A stretch of 5,508 bases of DNA, taken from NCBI GenBank assembly GCA_003446735.1, contig DMCJ01000012.1, forward strand, positions 1 to 5,508, written 5' to 3'. The translations under genes were made by a program, and so were the position numbers. The stretch's first letter is position 1; each line of letters starts with the position of its first letter. Source of the DNA: Lachnospiraceae bacterium (GTDB lineage: Bacteria; Bacillota; Clostridia; Lachnospirales; Lachnospiraceae). This document shows, in pieces, positions 5,445-5,508 of this stretch. The notes below the pieces were generated by a model. The model was not told the origin of the DNA and did no database searches. It was given only the letters and a program-made list of their open reading frames with translations.

Positions 5445-5508
5445 GTTCCTGTTCCTCCAAATAATCTGTTATGCCTGAATATTTTCCGATTTTATGTTCC
5501 AACGTTCA

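Noticed and set aside
5281..5502. Minus-strand ORF overlapping the start of the flavoprotein in another frame
   Set aside because: It overlaps most of the flavin- and cysteine-motif region out of frame, has no recognisable domain, and the flavoprotein start has a good GGAGG site.

Overview
The window reads as a chromosomal segment of a low-to-moderate GC Firmicute, most likely a Clostridia/Lachnospiraceae-type anaerobe. The grounds are strong purine-rich ribosome binding sites, a textbook TTGACA-17-TATAAT promoter, frequent ATA and AGA codons, and a gene set typical of that group (NhaC-family antiporter, YczE/YitT-like membrane protein, iron-sulfur flavoprotein). The taxon is an inference from style and was not checked by search. 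All five convincing genes lie on the minus strand, so transcription runs from the right edge to the left.

In transcription order: (1) 5444-4728 is a flavodoxin-fold NAD(P)H-dependent oxidoreductase with a compact four-cysteine motif like that of iron-sulfur flavoproteins. (2) 4653-3277 is a 458-residue protein with an N-terminal macrodomain (ADP-ribose binding), a long low-complexity linker made of three kinds of tandem peptide repeat, and a C-terminal domain of about 120 residues that looks helix-turn-helix-like. (3) After a 166-bp gap holding a hairpin and a 14-bp direct-repeat array, 3110-2433 is a von Willebrand factor A (vWA) protein with an intact MIDAS metal site, resembling the stand-alone TerY-type vWA proteins. 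(4) A near-perfect housekeeping promoter at 2395-2423 then starts a two-gene unit: a YczE/YitT-like membrane protein (2341-1685), followed one base later by an NhaC-family Na+/H+ antiporter (1683-100). The antiporter ends inside a 23-bp tandem repeat that runs on into the 3' flank.

Two functional themes are visible. The right half pairs a macrodomain protein with a vWA protein, a pairing that suggests an ADP-ribose or nucleotide-derivative signalling or stress module; its biochemical role cannot be read from the sequence. The left half is an ion-transport cassette, a predicted membrane protein translationally coupled to an antiporter. The most unusual property is the density of short tandem repeats (units of 14, 15, 15, 23 and 36 bp), both between genes and inside the macrodomain gene. 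The coding ones are multiples of three, so copy-number change there would alter linker length without breaking the reading frame.
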